Assembly: GCA_043808325.1 (NCBI GenBank)
Contig: JAZDEY010000021.1
Location: forward strand, 1-64,000
DNA: 64,000 nt
Direction: 5' to 3'
Source: JAZDEY01 sp043808325 [NCBI: Candidatus Eiseniibacteriota bacterium]
GTDB lineage: Bacteria > Arandabacterota > Arandabacteria > Arandabacterales
This document shows positions 41,224-48,458 of this stretch, piece after piece. The first letter of the stretch is position 1. Each line of letters opens with the position of its first letter. A program made the translations under genes and the position numbers. The notes under the pieces were generated by a model. It was not told the origin of the DNA, made no database searches, and saw only the letters and a program-made list of their open reading frames with translations.

Positions 41224-41458
41224 CAGTGTTCCTCCCTTTCCATTTGAGCAAACCCGCGCTCGCAAACCTTTACCCAGATCCCTGATGCGTCACCTCCGTG
41301 GACAAGAAGCCTCCGCCGAGAGATACTACACCACTCTTAACGATAACCATTGTACCGCAGTTCCGCCGATAAATCAAGCAAAATGAAGCAAGCGCGGTCG
41401 AATTCAGTTGCTTGTGCGGCGGGTCTGTGCGAGCTTCTTCCGGGTGGGAGGGCGATCT

Positions 41459-42313
41459 ATGGGCATCCTGAAGCGTGCCATGCGGATCCTTAAGGACAGC
41501 ATAACCCGATATGCTGCCCACAATTGCCTTGCCCTCAGTGCATCGATCTCCTTCTATGCCATGTTCTCCTTCTTCCCCTTGCTCTTGCTGACGATCTCGA
41601 TATTCGCCACCGTGGTGGGCTCCTCCGACATTGCAGCGACGAGAATGGCCCGGATGGTGTCGGCCGTGACCCCCGTAGGGGCCAACATAGTGATGGGCTG
41701 GGTGCGTTCGATAGCCCAGACCAAGCCCCTGGCATGGGGAATGGGCATAATTGCGTTGATCTGGGGCGCCAGACATGTGTTCAATACGCTGGCGCTAAGC
41801 GCCTCAATAATATGGGGTAGAAAGGGTTGGCGGGACATACTCCTGAGGCAGCTTGTGGCTCTCTTGCTCGTGGCTTTCGCGGCCCTGATGCTCCTGGGTT
41901 CTCTGGTCCTGCCCGAGCTCCTTGAGCGGCTCAGCGCTCGGGCCCAGCTTCCCATGGGTAACCCCCTCGGGTTGATTGTGGTCATCATACCCTACGCTTT
42001 TTCTTTCATCACCTTCACTACGGTGTACCTGCTGACCTCGCCGCGGTACGTACCTCGTAAGAACGTGGTCCTGGGGGCTGCGGTTGTCTCACTGACTTGG
42101 GAAATCGCGAAGAATGCCTTCCTGGGTTATATCCATATGACCAACATCAGCAGTGCCTACGGGTCGATTGGGGGAATCATAGTGCTGATGACATGGGTCT
42201 ATTTCTCGGCAGCGATCGTGCTGTGGGGCATGGAGCTGGTCGCAGCCTCAGTGGAGCCGCGCCGGGAGCCTGTTCACCTCAAACGCAAAAAGGGTGTTCT
42301 GATCATCGACTAA
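41459..42313 (+). CDS. YihY/BrkB-family inner-membrane protein
   Basis: 284 residues, six membrane helices. Family motifs: NCLALSASISFYAMFSFFPL near the start, WGARHVFNTLALSASIIWG, and SAYGSIGGIIVLMTWVYFSA near the end. Once named ribonuclease BN in error; the true role is unknown, perhaps a transporter. The ATG 8 nt behind GGGAGGG is chosen over an upstream TTG. Overlaps the convergent membrane gene by 11 bp at the 3' ends. Confidence 0.88.
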   Translation: MGILKRAMRILKDSITRYAAHNCLALSASISFYAMFSFFPLLLLTISIFATVVGSSDIAATRMARMVSAVTPVGANIVMGWVRSIAQTKPLAWGMGIIALIWGARHVFNTLALSASIIWGRKGWRDILLRQLVALLLVAFAALMLLGSLVLPELLERLSARAQLPMGNPLGLIVVIIPYAFSFITFTTVYLLTSPRYVPRKNVVLGAAVVSLTWEIAKNAFLGYIHMTNISSAYGSIGGIIVLMTWVYFSAAIVLWGMELVAASVEPRREPVHLKRKKGVLIID

Positions 42314-42887
42314 GGGCTTGGGGGGTACGCCCCTCAACCGGCACAGGAGCACGGGCTGCGATCCGTCTGCCGACCATGATGGCAATCGGCGCTAGCACAA
42401 TGAAGACCGCTACGGCGAAACTGCCTGATGTCAGAGTCCACCTGGCCACTCCGGCCATCCCACGAACGACCCACTTCTCGAATCCAAAGAGATATATACT
42501 TGCGATCCCAAAGGCCAGGAAGCCCGAGTAGATCCCAACCGTTCCCGCTAACCAGGCCCGCCGCAAGGTCTGCCTTTCCCCGGCCCTGAGGGCCGTCCAG
42601 GCGACATCGAAGGCACAACCCTCAAGTGCAATCGCTATGAGGTGGCAAAGATAGATCTTGGGCACAAGGCACCTGATCACACCGGCCAGGACACCCGCAC
42701 CGATCGAACTGCCCGGTCTGTCGAACACCATCCTCGAGATCACAAGGAAAGCCATGCCTACCGCCGTAAGGGCTCCCGCCCGAAAAGGCACATGGAATCT
42801 GTAGAACACGTCGCCCAGAGAGATCTCCGAGAGACCCCACACCAGCCCCGTAAGCAATATTACGAGCAAGCCGGCCTTCTTGGACAT
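42303..42887 (-). CDS. Membrane protein of unknown function
   Basis: 194 residues with about five or six membrane helices (LLVILLTGLVWGLSEISLGD, AGALTAVGMAFLVISRMVF, GAGVLAGVIRCLVP, AIALEGCAFDV, GFLAFGIASIYLFG, FAVAVFIVLAPIAIMVG). The layout recalls ECF transporter S-components, but no binding motif is convincing. GGAGGG precedes the ATG. Not in an operon: its 3' end overlaps brkB and ~100 nt separate it from the next minus-strand gene. Confidence 0.5.
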   Translation of the reverse strand: MSKKAGLLVILLTGLVWGLSEISLGDVFYRFHVPFRAGALTAVGMAFLVISRMVFDRPGSSIGAGVLAGVIRCLVPKIYLCHLIAIALEGCAFDVAWTALRAGERQTLRRAWLAGTVGIYSGFLAFGIASIYLFGFEKWVVRGMAGVARWTLTSGSFAVAVFIVLAPIAIMVGRRIAARAPVPVEGRTPQALSR

Positions 42888-42983
42888 TGTTGCGCCCTCC
42901 TTGGTCAGGCAGCCTCAGCATCGCCGGTCAGGCCACGGACGTCACGAGAGCGTCTAATGCCGGTGGCTGTCAATCAAGCGGGT

Positions 42984-44405
42984 TCAGTGTAGCAGGAGAT
43001 TGACAATCTTGCAATACTCCCTGCGAGCGTTGCCGTACTGGTCGCTGCGGCTCAAGGGGAAGGTCAGCAGCGCCACCTCTCCAGCGGACCACTGATTAAG
43101 GATCCCCACATAATAGTTCTCAGTCTGGGACTTGCCCACGGTGCCGGGCGGGATGTAATAGAGGGGAGTTGCGGTCGGAGCGGGCAACATACACTCCACT
43201 CCGGGGAAGATCGACTGAACCTTGAGGCTATCCAGATCTTGAGCGAGGTTCCCCTGGATGGTCCATTTCATGCAGTCGAAATTGGTCGAGCTGCCTTTGA
43301 CATAAACGGAGTCGATTCCGAAGACTTGCGGCCACAACGAATCTTTGAGAGCGCCGGCTGATCCGATCGCAGCGAGACTCACTAGCAGAAGACTGCCGCC
43401 ATCTTCAACGAAACTCCGCAGGTCGGACCCTGCGAATGTGAGATTGGGTGAACCCAGTTTGCCAGGGTCGTTCCAGTCGTTGTACCATATCACCAGATCG
43501 AACATCGAGAAGAGCTTGGCAAGATTGTGAGCGTAGAGGAGGCCCCCGTACTTCTGCAAGTCAAGCACCGAGTAAGTCCTGTCACAGGAATGCAGGCCAG
43601 TTCTGTAGAACAGATCACCCGGAGCCTCGGATACTCCAGCCCTGGATGAGAGGTCGTCTACCAAGAGAATATTACCCCGAGGTTCCTTGACATACCAGGT
43701 GTAGGAGGCAACCGCGCTGGTGTCGCAGCCTGAGTCGATGGCAACCAGGTTCAGTGTCCTCCGAGTTTCGTATCTGCCTCCAAAATCCTCCGTACCGAGG
43801 GACACAAGAGTGTCGGGAGGCGAGATCTCCTTGGCGGTCTGCCGGCCTCCATCGAGCCAGACCAGATACTTGGCAATCGTGTTGTCGCCTTCCGGGTCGC
43901 TCCCGTGCCACTTAGCGAGGAACGATGGATATGTTGTGTCGGGCAGGTCGGCCAGGTCCCAGATCATGACTTCCGGCCGGCTGTTACTTACGGGGAGCCT
44001 CAACTTGCAGGGCGTCGGGTCGCGCTGTTCATCATCGTCAACTGCTCTTACCTCGAAAAGATGGACGCTTGTGCCATGAGTAACCGGCAGATTGAAGGTC
44101 ACGGTCTTCTCTTCGGTGCGGACCCAGAGCGTGTCCGTCCGACAGCCGGTTTCCTGCGGGTCGATGAACCAGCGGTATTCAAAGGCGATTACCTCCCCGT
44201 CCTTGTCGTCCCCCCACCAGGTCAGAGTCTGAGTGTAGACAGTGACGTTGCGTACGGTGTCTGAAATGGCAAGGTAGGTTTCGGGGGGGAGGTTCTGAAT
44301 CGTAAGGTCCTCCTTCTGGGCGCACCCTGCGAGCACCGCCAGTACCCCCGCAACGACGAACAATGCCGCAATCCTGGTCATATGGTCGATCCGCATCTCA
44401 TTCAC
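42984..44405 (-). CDS. Lipoprotein with Ig/Fn3-like repeats
   Basis: 473 residues. Lipobox LAGC after the hydrophobic stretch AALFVVAGVLAVLAGC. Two beta-sandwich domains follow (TLTWWGDDKDGEVIAFEYRW and FLAKWHGSDPEGDNTIAKYL, both Fn3/Ig-like with DGE/PEGD turns), then a C-terminal alpha/beta domain (GNILLVDDLSS, FDLVIWYNDWND, LRSFVEDGGSLLLVSLAAIG) reminiscent of glutamine-amidotransferase-like secreted domains, without a catalytic triad I can identify. Last gene of the TonB/PorV operon, 48 nt after the previous gene. Probably a surface lipoprotein of that system. Confidence 0.6.
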   Translation of the reverse strand: MNEMRIDHMTRIAALFVVAGVLAVLAGCAQKEDLTIQNLPPETYLAISDTVRNVTVYTQTLTWWGDDKDGEVIAFEYRWFIDPQETGCRTDTLWVRTEEKTVTFNLPVTHGTSVHLFEVRAVDDDEQRDPTPCKLRLPVSNSRPEVMIWDLADLPDTTYPSFLAKWHGSDPEGDNTIAKYLVWLDGGRQTAKEISPPDTLVSLGTEDFGGRYETRRTLNLVAIDSGCDTSAVASYTWYVKEPRGNILLVDDLSSRAGVSEAPGDLFYRTGLHSCDRTYSVLDLQKYGGLLYAHNLAKLFSMFDLVIWYNDWNDPGKLGSPNLTFAGSDLRSFVEDGGSLLLVSLAAIGSAGALKDSLWPQVFGIDSVYVKGSSTNFDCMKWTIQGNLAQDLDSLKVQSIFPGVECMLPAPTATPLYYIPPGTVGKSQTENYYVGILNQWSAGEVALLTFPLSRSDQYGNARREYCKIVNLLLH

Positions 44406-44453
44406 GATTCACCAGCCGTTCTCCTCTGCCGCCGCCAAAAGCCGTCGGCAGCG

Positions 44454-46427
44454 TCACCTGATTATCATCAACTTGCCGAGCTGGGTCTTGCCGGACTCCC
44501 GGCTCTCGACTGAGAAAATGTAGAGTCCCGTCGCAACTGCCTGGTCTCGCTCAGAGATCAGGTCCCAGGCGCACATCCCACCCGGCATTGCCACGGTTCG
44601 CTCGCCCTTGGTCTTGAGCCCCTGGACATCTACACCGGTATAGGTATCAGCATCGAATTCAAGGGTTCTGACCAGATCCCCCGCCAGAGTATAGATGCGT
44701 ATGGTCGCCCGCTTGGGCAAGTTGACGAACCACACGTACTTCTCCCTGTCCCGGGCTCCGTCCCAAACGGCCTCACCCCTATAGGGGTTGGGGAAAACGC
44801 TTATGGCACCGTCTTCCTCGGCGGATGGCCCAGGCACCGTCAGCACCTTGGTTGCGAGTACCCCGCTCTGCATGCTTTCGACGCCCTGTTCAGGCACGCC
44901 CTTGTCGTAGGCCCCAACCGAAGCCCAGTACCTGAACCCATCCTTGAGGTCCGAGAGCTGGATGTGATAGGTATATAGCGTGTCTCCGAAATAAGTGGTG
45001 TCCCTCACCGATTCGAATCCAGTGTCATAGCCGAGGCCATCGATGAGATCGAGATCGCGCACCAGTTCGAAGTCCTCGGATGTAGCGCCCGCCTTGCGGG
45101 TTATAAAGATCCGGTAACCTTCGAAATCCGGGATTTGATAGAAGGGATCCAGCTTGTCCTCCGGGTAGTTGTCCCAGTAGAGATCGATCGCACCCTTGGT
45201 CGGCTTCACTCTGAACCTGGGGGGCTGTGGGGGTGAGGGCAGGATGTAATTGTTGTCGAAAGCCCGCTGCGCCCACTGGGCGTTCTGGATCAGGCTCTCG
45301 CGATCCATGCCGCCAAGGAAAGCGCACACGAACACGATGCTGTCACCGGAGACCATTGTTATGGGGAAAGGTCCTGCCGAGACAAGCTCGACGGGATCGT
45401 CAGTCTCAGGCTTTACCGCCTTCCAGTCGCCGATAGCGCCATTGCCCATGAGGCGGAAGCGGTAAGGATCGGTATAGACGCCGGGACTGTCCGCCTCGGA
45501 GTGCCAGTCCCACCAGTTGAAGGACACCGGGACCTGGTCGATCGGAGGCATGCCCTCACCCTTTGTACCCAGGAGCGCAATAGCGCCCCACGAGGGAGCG
45601 GTCCCATCCTGATAGGTGTAATGATGTTCCCCGATCATCCTCTCGTCCTCGAAGTATTCAAGAACCTTCTTGCGGAACCACGAGCCCGAAGGGGGACGCC
45701 AGGTGTCGTAGGCGCCCTTCCAACCCGACGAGAGCTCGGAGAAGATTCCGAGCCGCAAGTCGCTCAAGCTGCCGAAACCCTCGTACTTGACCGTGATACT
45801 TACGATCACGAACGCTTCCGCGAACTTGTAGCTCCACAGGTACGACCGCTGGGTGATGCCCACCCGCAGCGTTTTCCCCCGATTGGATGGCCGCGGAGGG
45901 TTGTAGTCCCGATATTGCGTGATGAAATCCTGCTCGCTCACCGCCTTCTTGGAAAAAGCCCGGCTCGAAATCAATGATGATCTTTCTTTGATCTTGCCTA
46001 CGGGGTTGAATTCCGTCACGCCCGCACCCGAGCCGCCCCAGGTGCCCGAGACCGAACCCGTCGATACCACGGTGTCGCCATCGGCGTTAATGGCCCCGAC
46101 CCAGATCCCTGCTCTTATCAGGTGCTCGATCTGGGAGCCCAGGGGATACTCCATCGAAGGGGAGCGGGTGACGAAGTTGTTGCCGAAGAAACCATAGTTG
46201 GAAATCATAAGCCCCACGGCATTGCCGTCGGTCTGGCGCTGAAGGAAATACATCTCCTCAGCCGGAGAGAGTGGCGCACCCTCAAGCGGAAGCCTGTCCG
46301 GTCGGTCCGCCTGCACCTGACCGGGAGCCGGCGGTGCGTCATCGTGGCTTGAGGCCATCGCGGCGCCAAAGCAGGTCAGATGGGCCAGGGCAAGGGCCCC
46401 CGCCAAGATCAGATTCGGCTTCCTCAT
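44454..46427 (-). CDS. Secreted protein with type A sorting domain (TonB/PorV operon)
   Basis: 657 residues from the ATG giving MRKPNLILAGALALAHLTCF, which overlaps the previous stop as TAATG. The mature protein is rich in beta strands and aromatic residues (NYGFFGNNFVTRSPSMEYP, LIRAGIWVGAINADGDTVV, SGWKGAYDTWRPPSG). The tail has VFPNPYRGEAVW, ATIRIYTLAGDLVRTLEFD and LYIFSVESRESGKTQLGKL with final Arg: a sorting domain with PNPY and no WDG. No enzymatic motif. Probably secreted and anchored through the neighbouring outer-membrane proteins. Confidence 0.65.
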   Translation of the reverse strand: MRKPNLILAGALALAHLTCFGAAMASSHDDAPPAPGQVQADRPDRLPLEGAPLSPAEEMYFLQRQTDGNAVGLMISNYGFFGNNFVTRSPSMEYPLGSQIEHLIRAGIWVGAINADGDTVVSTGSVSGTWGGSGAGVTEFNPVGKIKERSSLISSRAFSKKAVSEQDFITQYRDYNPPRPSNRGKTLRVGITQRSYLWSYKFAEAFVIVSITVKYEGFGSLSDLRLGIFSELSSGWKGAYDTWRPPSGSWFRKKVLEYFEDERMIGEHHYTYQDGTAPSWGAIALLGTKGEGMPPIDQVPVSFNWWDWHSEADSPGVYTDPYRFRLMGNGAIGDWKAVKPETDDPVELVSAGPFPITMVSGDSIVFVCAFLGGMDRESLIQNAQWAQRAFDNNYILPSPPQPPRFRVKPTKGAIDLYWDNYPEDKLDPFYQIPDFEGYRIFITRKAGATSEDFELVRDLDLIDGLGYDTGFESVRDTTYFGDTLYTYHIQLSDLKDGFRYWASVGAYDKGVPEQGVESMQSGVLATKVLTVPGPSAEEDGAISVFPNPYRGEAVWDGARDREKYVWFVNLPKRATIRIYTLAGDLVRTLEFDADTYTGVDVQGLKTKGERTVAMPGGMCAWDLISERDQAVATGLYIFSVESRESGKTQLGKLMIIR

Positions 46428-47431
46428 TATTCTTTCTTCCATTGGTAAATAATACCCGTGGCCTGATCCAGAACGTAAACGTTGTCCACGATATCGGACT
46501 CGTTGTAAGTACCCATGGCCAGCGGATCATCGAGCCTTGACGGTCCCCCCGCTGTCACGTCATTGACGATCGCGATCGAGTTACCAGCCAGGTCGAACTT
46601 GAAAATCTTGCCGAGCTCTCGATCCACCACGAAAATGCTGCCTTGCCTGGTGGCGGCCACGGCAACCGGTTTGGTCAAATTAAGCTGATTGCCTTCGGCG
46701 TCGGTGAAGGTGCTTATGTAAGGGTTCGCAGCCGAGAAGGGTATGCCCTTCTGCGGCTCGTCGATCCGTATCCGCTGCACTTGGAACTTCTCCGGATGAG
46801 CTTCGGCAATGAGCAGGGCCTCGCCGTCATAGGATATGCTCTGGGGGCGCATCACGTGGCCGATCCCAAATCCACTGTCGGCAAGATCGACCTGAAAACG
46901 CTTCCTGCCCGTGGGCCCATACGCCCTGACAAAATTCTTGACTGCATCGGCCACATAAACGTTGCCGCTGTCGTCCATGGCGAGCCCGCTGATTCTCCGC
47001 CAGTCAGGATCGGTGAATGAAGCAATCGGGTCACCGCCGCGCAGGCCGTAGATCCTTACGGTCAATGTCTCAAGGCTATCCGCTACCGCGATCGCGTACT
47101 TGCCGGCGCCGATCTTGACCGGCCTGGTAAGACCCAAGAACCCCAGGAACACGTTGGTCGGGATGGGATCGGCGTGGCTGAAGAACGCCAGCGCCTGGCT
47201 GGGCTCGCTGTATGATACGAACATCTTGCCATTCGCAATCGACAGGCAGTTGGCGTGCTCGAACCCGGCATAGCCGTCCCAGTAGGCGTACTCTCCCAGG
47301 CGCGGTTTGCTCGGCATTTCCAAGGGCTTGTCGTACTTACCGCCGCACCCGGCGACCCATGCCACAGCCAAGGGGATTGCGATCCCGGCGATAGCCGCTC
47401 TTCTCCTCATCTTCATCCAGGGCTTTTTCAT
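46427..47431 (-). CDS. NHL/beta-propeller lipoprotein
   Basis: 334 residues. Lipobox VAGC after AAIAGIAIPLAVAWVAGC. The rest is made of propeller blades with NHL-like text: ISGLAMDDSGNVYVADAVKN, VRAYGPTGRKRF, PVAVAATRQGSIFVVDRELG, KIFKFDLAGN and DNVYVLDQATGIIYQWKK. Such domains serve as binding platforms. Starts 4 nt after the PorV-like gene and its stop overlaps the next start (TAATG), so it is part of the same operon. Confidence 0.75.
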   Translation of the reverse strand: MKKPWMKMRRRAAIAGIAIPLAVAWVAGCGGKYDKPLEMPSKPRLGEYAYWDGYAGFEHANCLSIANGKMFVSYSEPSQALAFFSHADPIPTNVFLGFLGLTRPVKIGAGKYAIAVADSLETLTVRIYGLRGGDPIASFTDPDWRRISGLAMDDSGNVYVADAVKNFVRAYGPTGRKRFQVDLADSGFGIGHVMRPQSISYDGEALLIAEAHPEKFQVQRIRIDEPQKGIPFSAANPYISTFTDAEGNQLNLTKPVAVAATRQGSIFVVDRELGKIFKFDLAGNSIAIVNDVTAGGPSRLDDPLAMGTYNESDIVDNVYVLDQATGIIYQWKKE

Positions 47432-47435
47432 CGTT

Positions 47436-48458
47436 TCATAACCCGAAGGTGAGCGAGACCCGGTGCACGGTGCCGAGGTACTGGCTCAGAGTTGCGCCAT
47501 AATCGAACATCACCTGCCGCGAGAAAACCGTGGTGGTTATTCCCATGCCCAAGCTTGCCTTCAGCTCGTCGGCGTTGAAGTCATAGCCGGCCCTTACCGC
47601 CAAAGTCTTAAGAACCACAGCCTCCCCGCCGACTCTGAAAGTCTCGGCATTGTCGGCAGGGTGACACATCTCTACGTCGACCACCGAGGTGAGCCACGGT
47701 CTCGTAACAGGCGCAAGGGCTATGCCGAACTTGAATTCAGTCGATGGGGCGTAACCTTCGTATTGCGTATCCGCGGCGCTCCCGGGGGTTCCGTTGCTGT
47801 GGCTGCCGCCGGGCTGCATGTCAGGACCGAAGTTCATCAGGGCCACGGCCATGTGCATGTTCCTGGGACCGATCTCGTACTGGGTGCCCGCGTCGAGCAC
47901 CACGGCATTGGTCGTGGGCCCGCCGACCTCGACCCCGAGTTCCTCTCGGACGTACTTGACCCCAATGCCGCCCGAGAACTTGTCGGTAAACCGCTTGCCG
48001 ATCGAGCATCCGACAAGCCAGTCCGAGAAGGTGAACTCTCGGCCCGTCCCGTACGGGAAGTATTCCTGGGTTTCCATCAACTCAGCAGACAGTGAACCGA
48101 ACTGGAAGGCCACAACTCCATCAAGCGACCTGATGGGCATCGCGTAGCAAGCGTGGCTATAGCCTATATCAGCCGGCCAGGAGATGTAGTTGACCGCCAC
48201 CTGCTTTCCCGTCAGGTGAACCAGGCCCGCAGGATTCCAGGCGCACGCCGAAATGTCATCGCATATAGCAACGAAGGCGCCGGCCATGGAGGCCGGTCTC
48301 GCACCCAGGCCTATACGCAGAAAACTCCCCGATGATGTACCCACCCGCTGGCTTCCAAGACTGGTCTTGGCCGAGGACGGCGAAGGAAACACCAGGCAGG
48401 CCGCAATCAAACCCGCCAGGGCAATAGTTCTCGCACTTGCTCTTGTCTCGGCGCTCAC
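47436..48458 (-). CDS. PorV/PorQ-family outer-membrane barrel protein
   Basis: 340 residues from a GTG that overlaps the TonB receptor stop (GTGA). Signal peptide ASARTIALAGLIAACLVF. The family signature is clear: FLRIGLGARPASMAGAFVAI followed by ISACAWNPAGL. The remainder alternates like a barrel and ends in VHRVSLTFGL, with terminal aromatic/hydrophobic residues. PorV in Bacteroidetes helps deliver type IX secretion cargo to the surface (known). Here it sits between a TonB receptor and secreted partners, one of them type-A-sorted. Confidence 0.82.
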   Translation of the reverse strand: MSAETRASARTIALAGLIAACLVFPSPSSAKTSLGSQRVGTSSGSFLRIGLGARPASMAGAFVAICDDISACAWNPAGLVHLTGKQVAVNYISWPADIGYSHACYAMPIRSLDGVVAFQFGSLSAELMETQEYFPYGTGREFTFSDWLVGCSIGKRFTDKFSGGIGVKYVREELGVEVGGPTTNAVVLDAGTQYEIGPRNMHMAVALMNFGPDMQPGGSHSNGTPGSAADTQYEGYAPSTEFKFGIALAPVTRPWLTSVVDVEMCHPADNAETFRVGGEAVVLKTLAVRAGYDFNADELKASLGMGITTTVFSRQVMFDYGATLSQYLGTVHRVSLTFGL

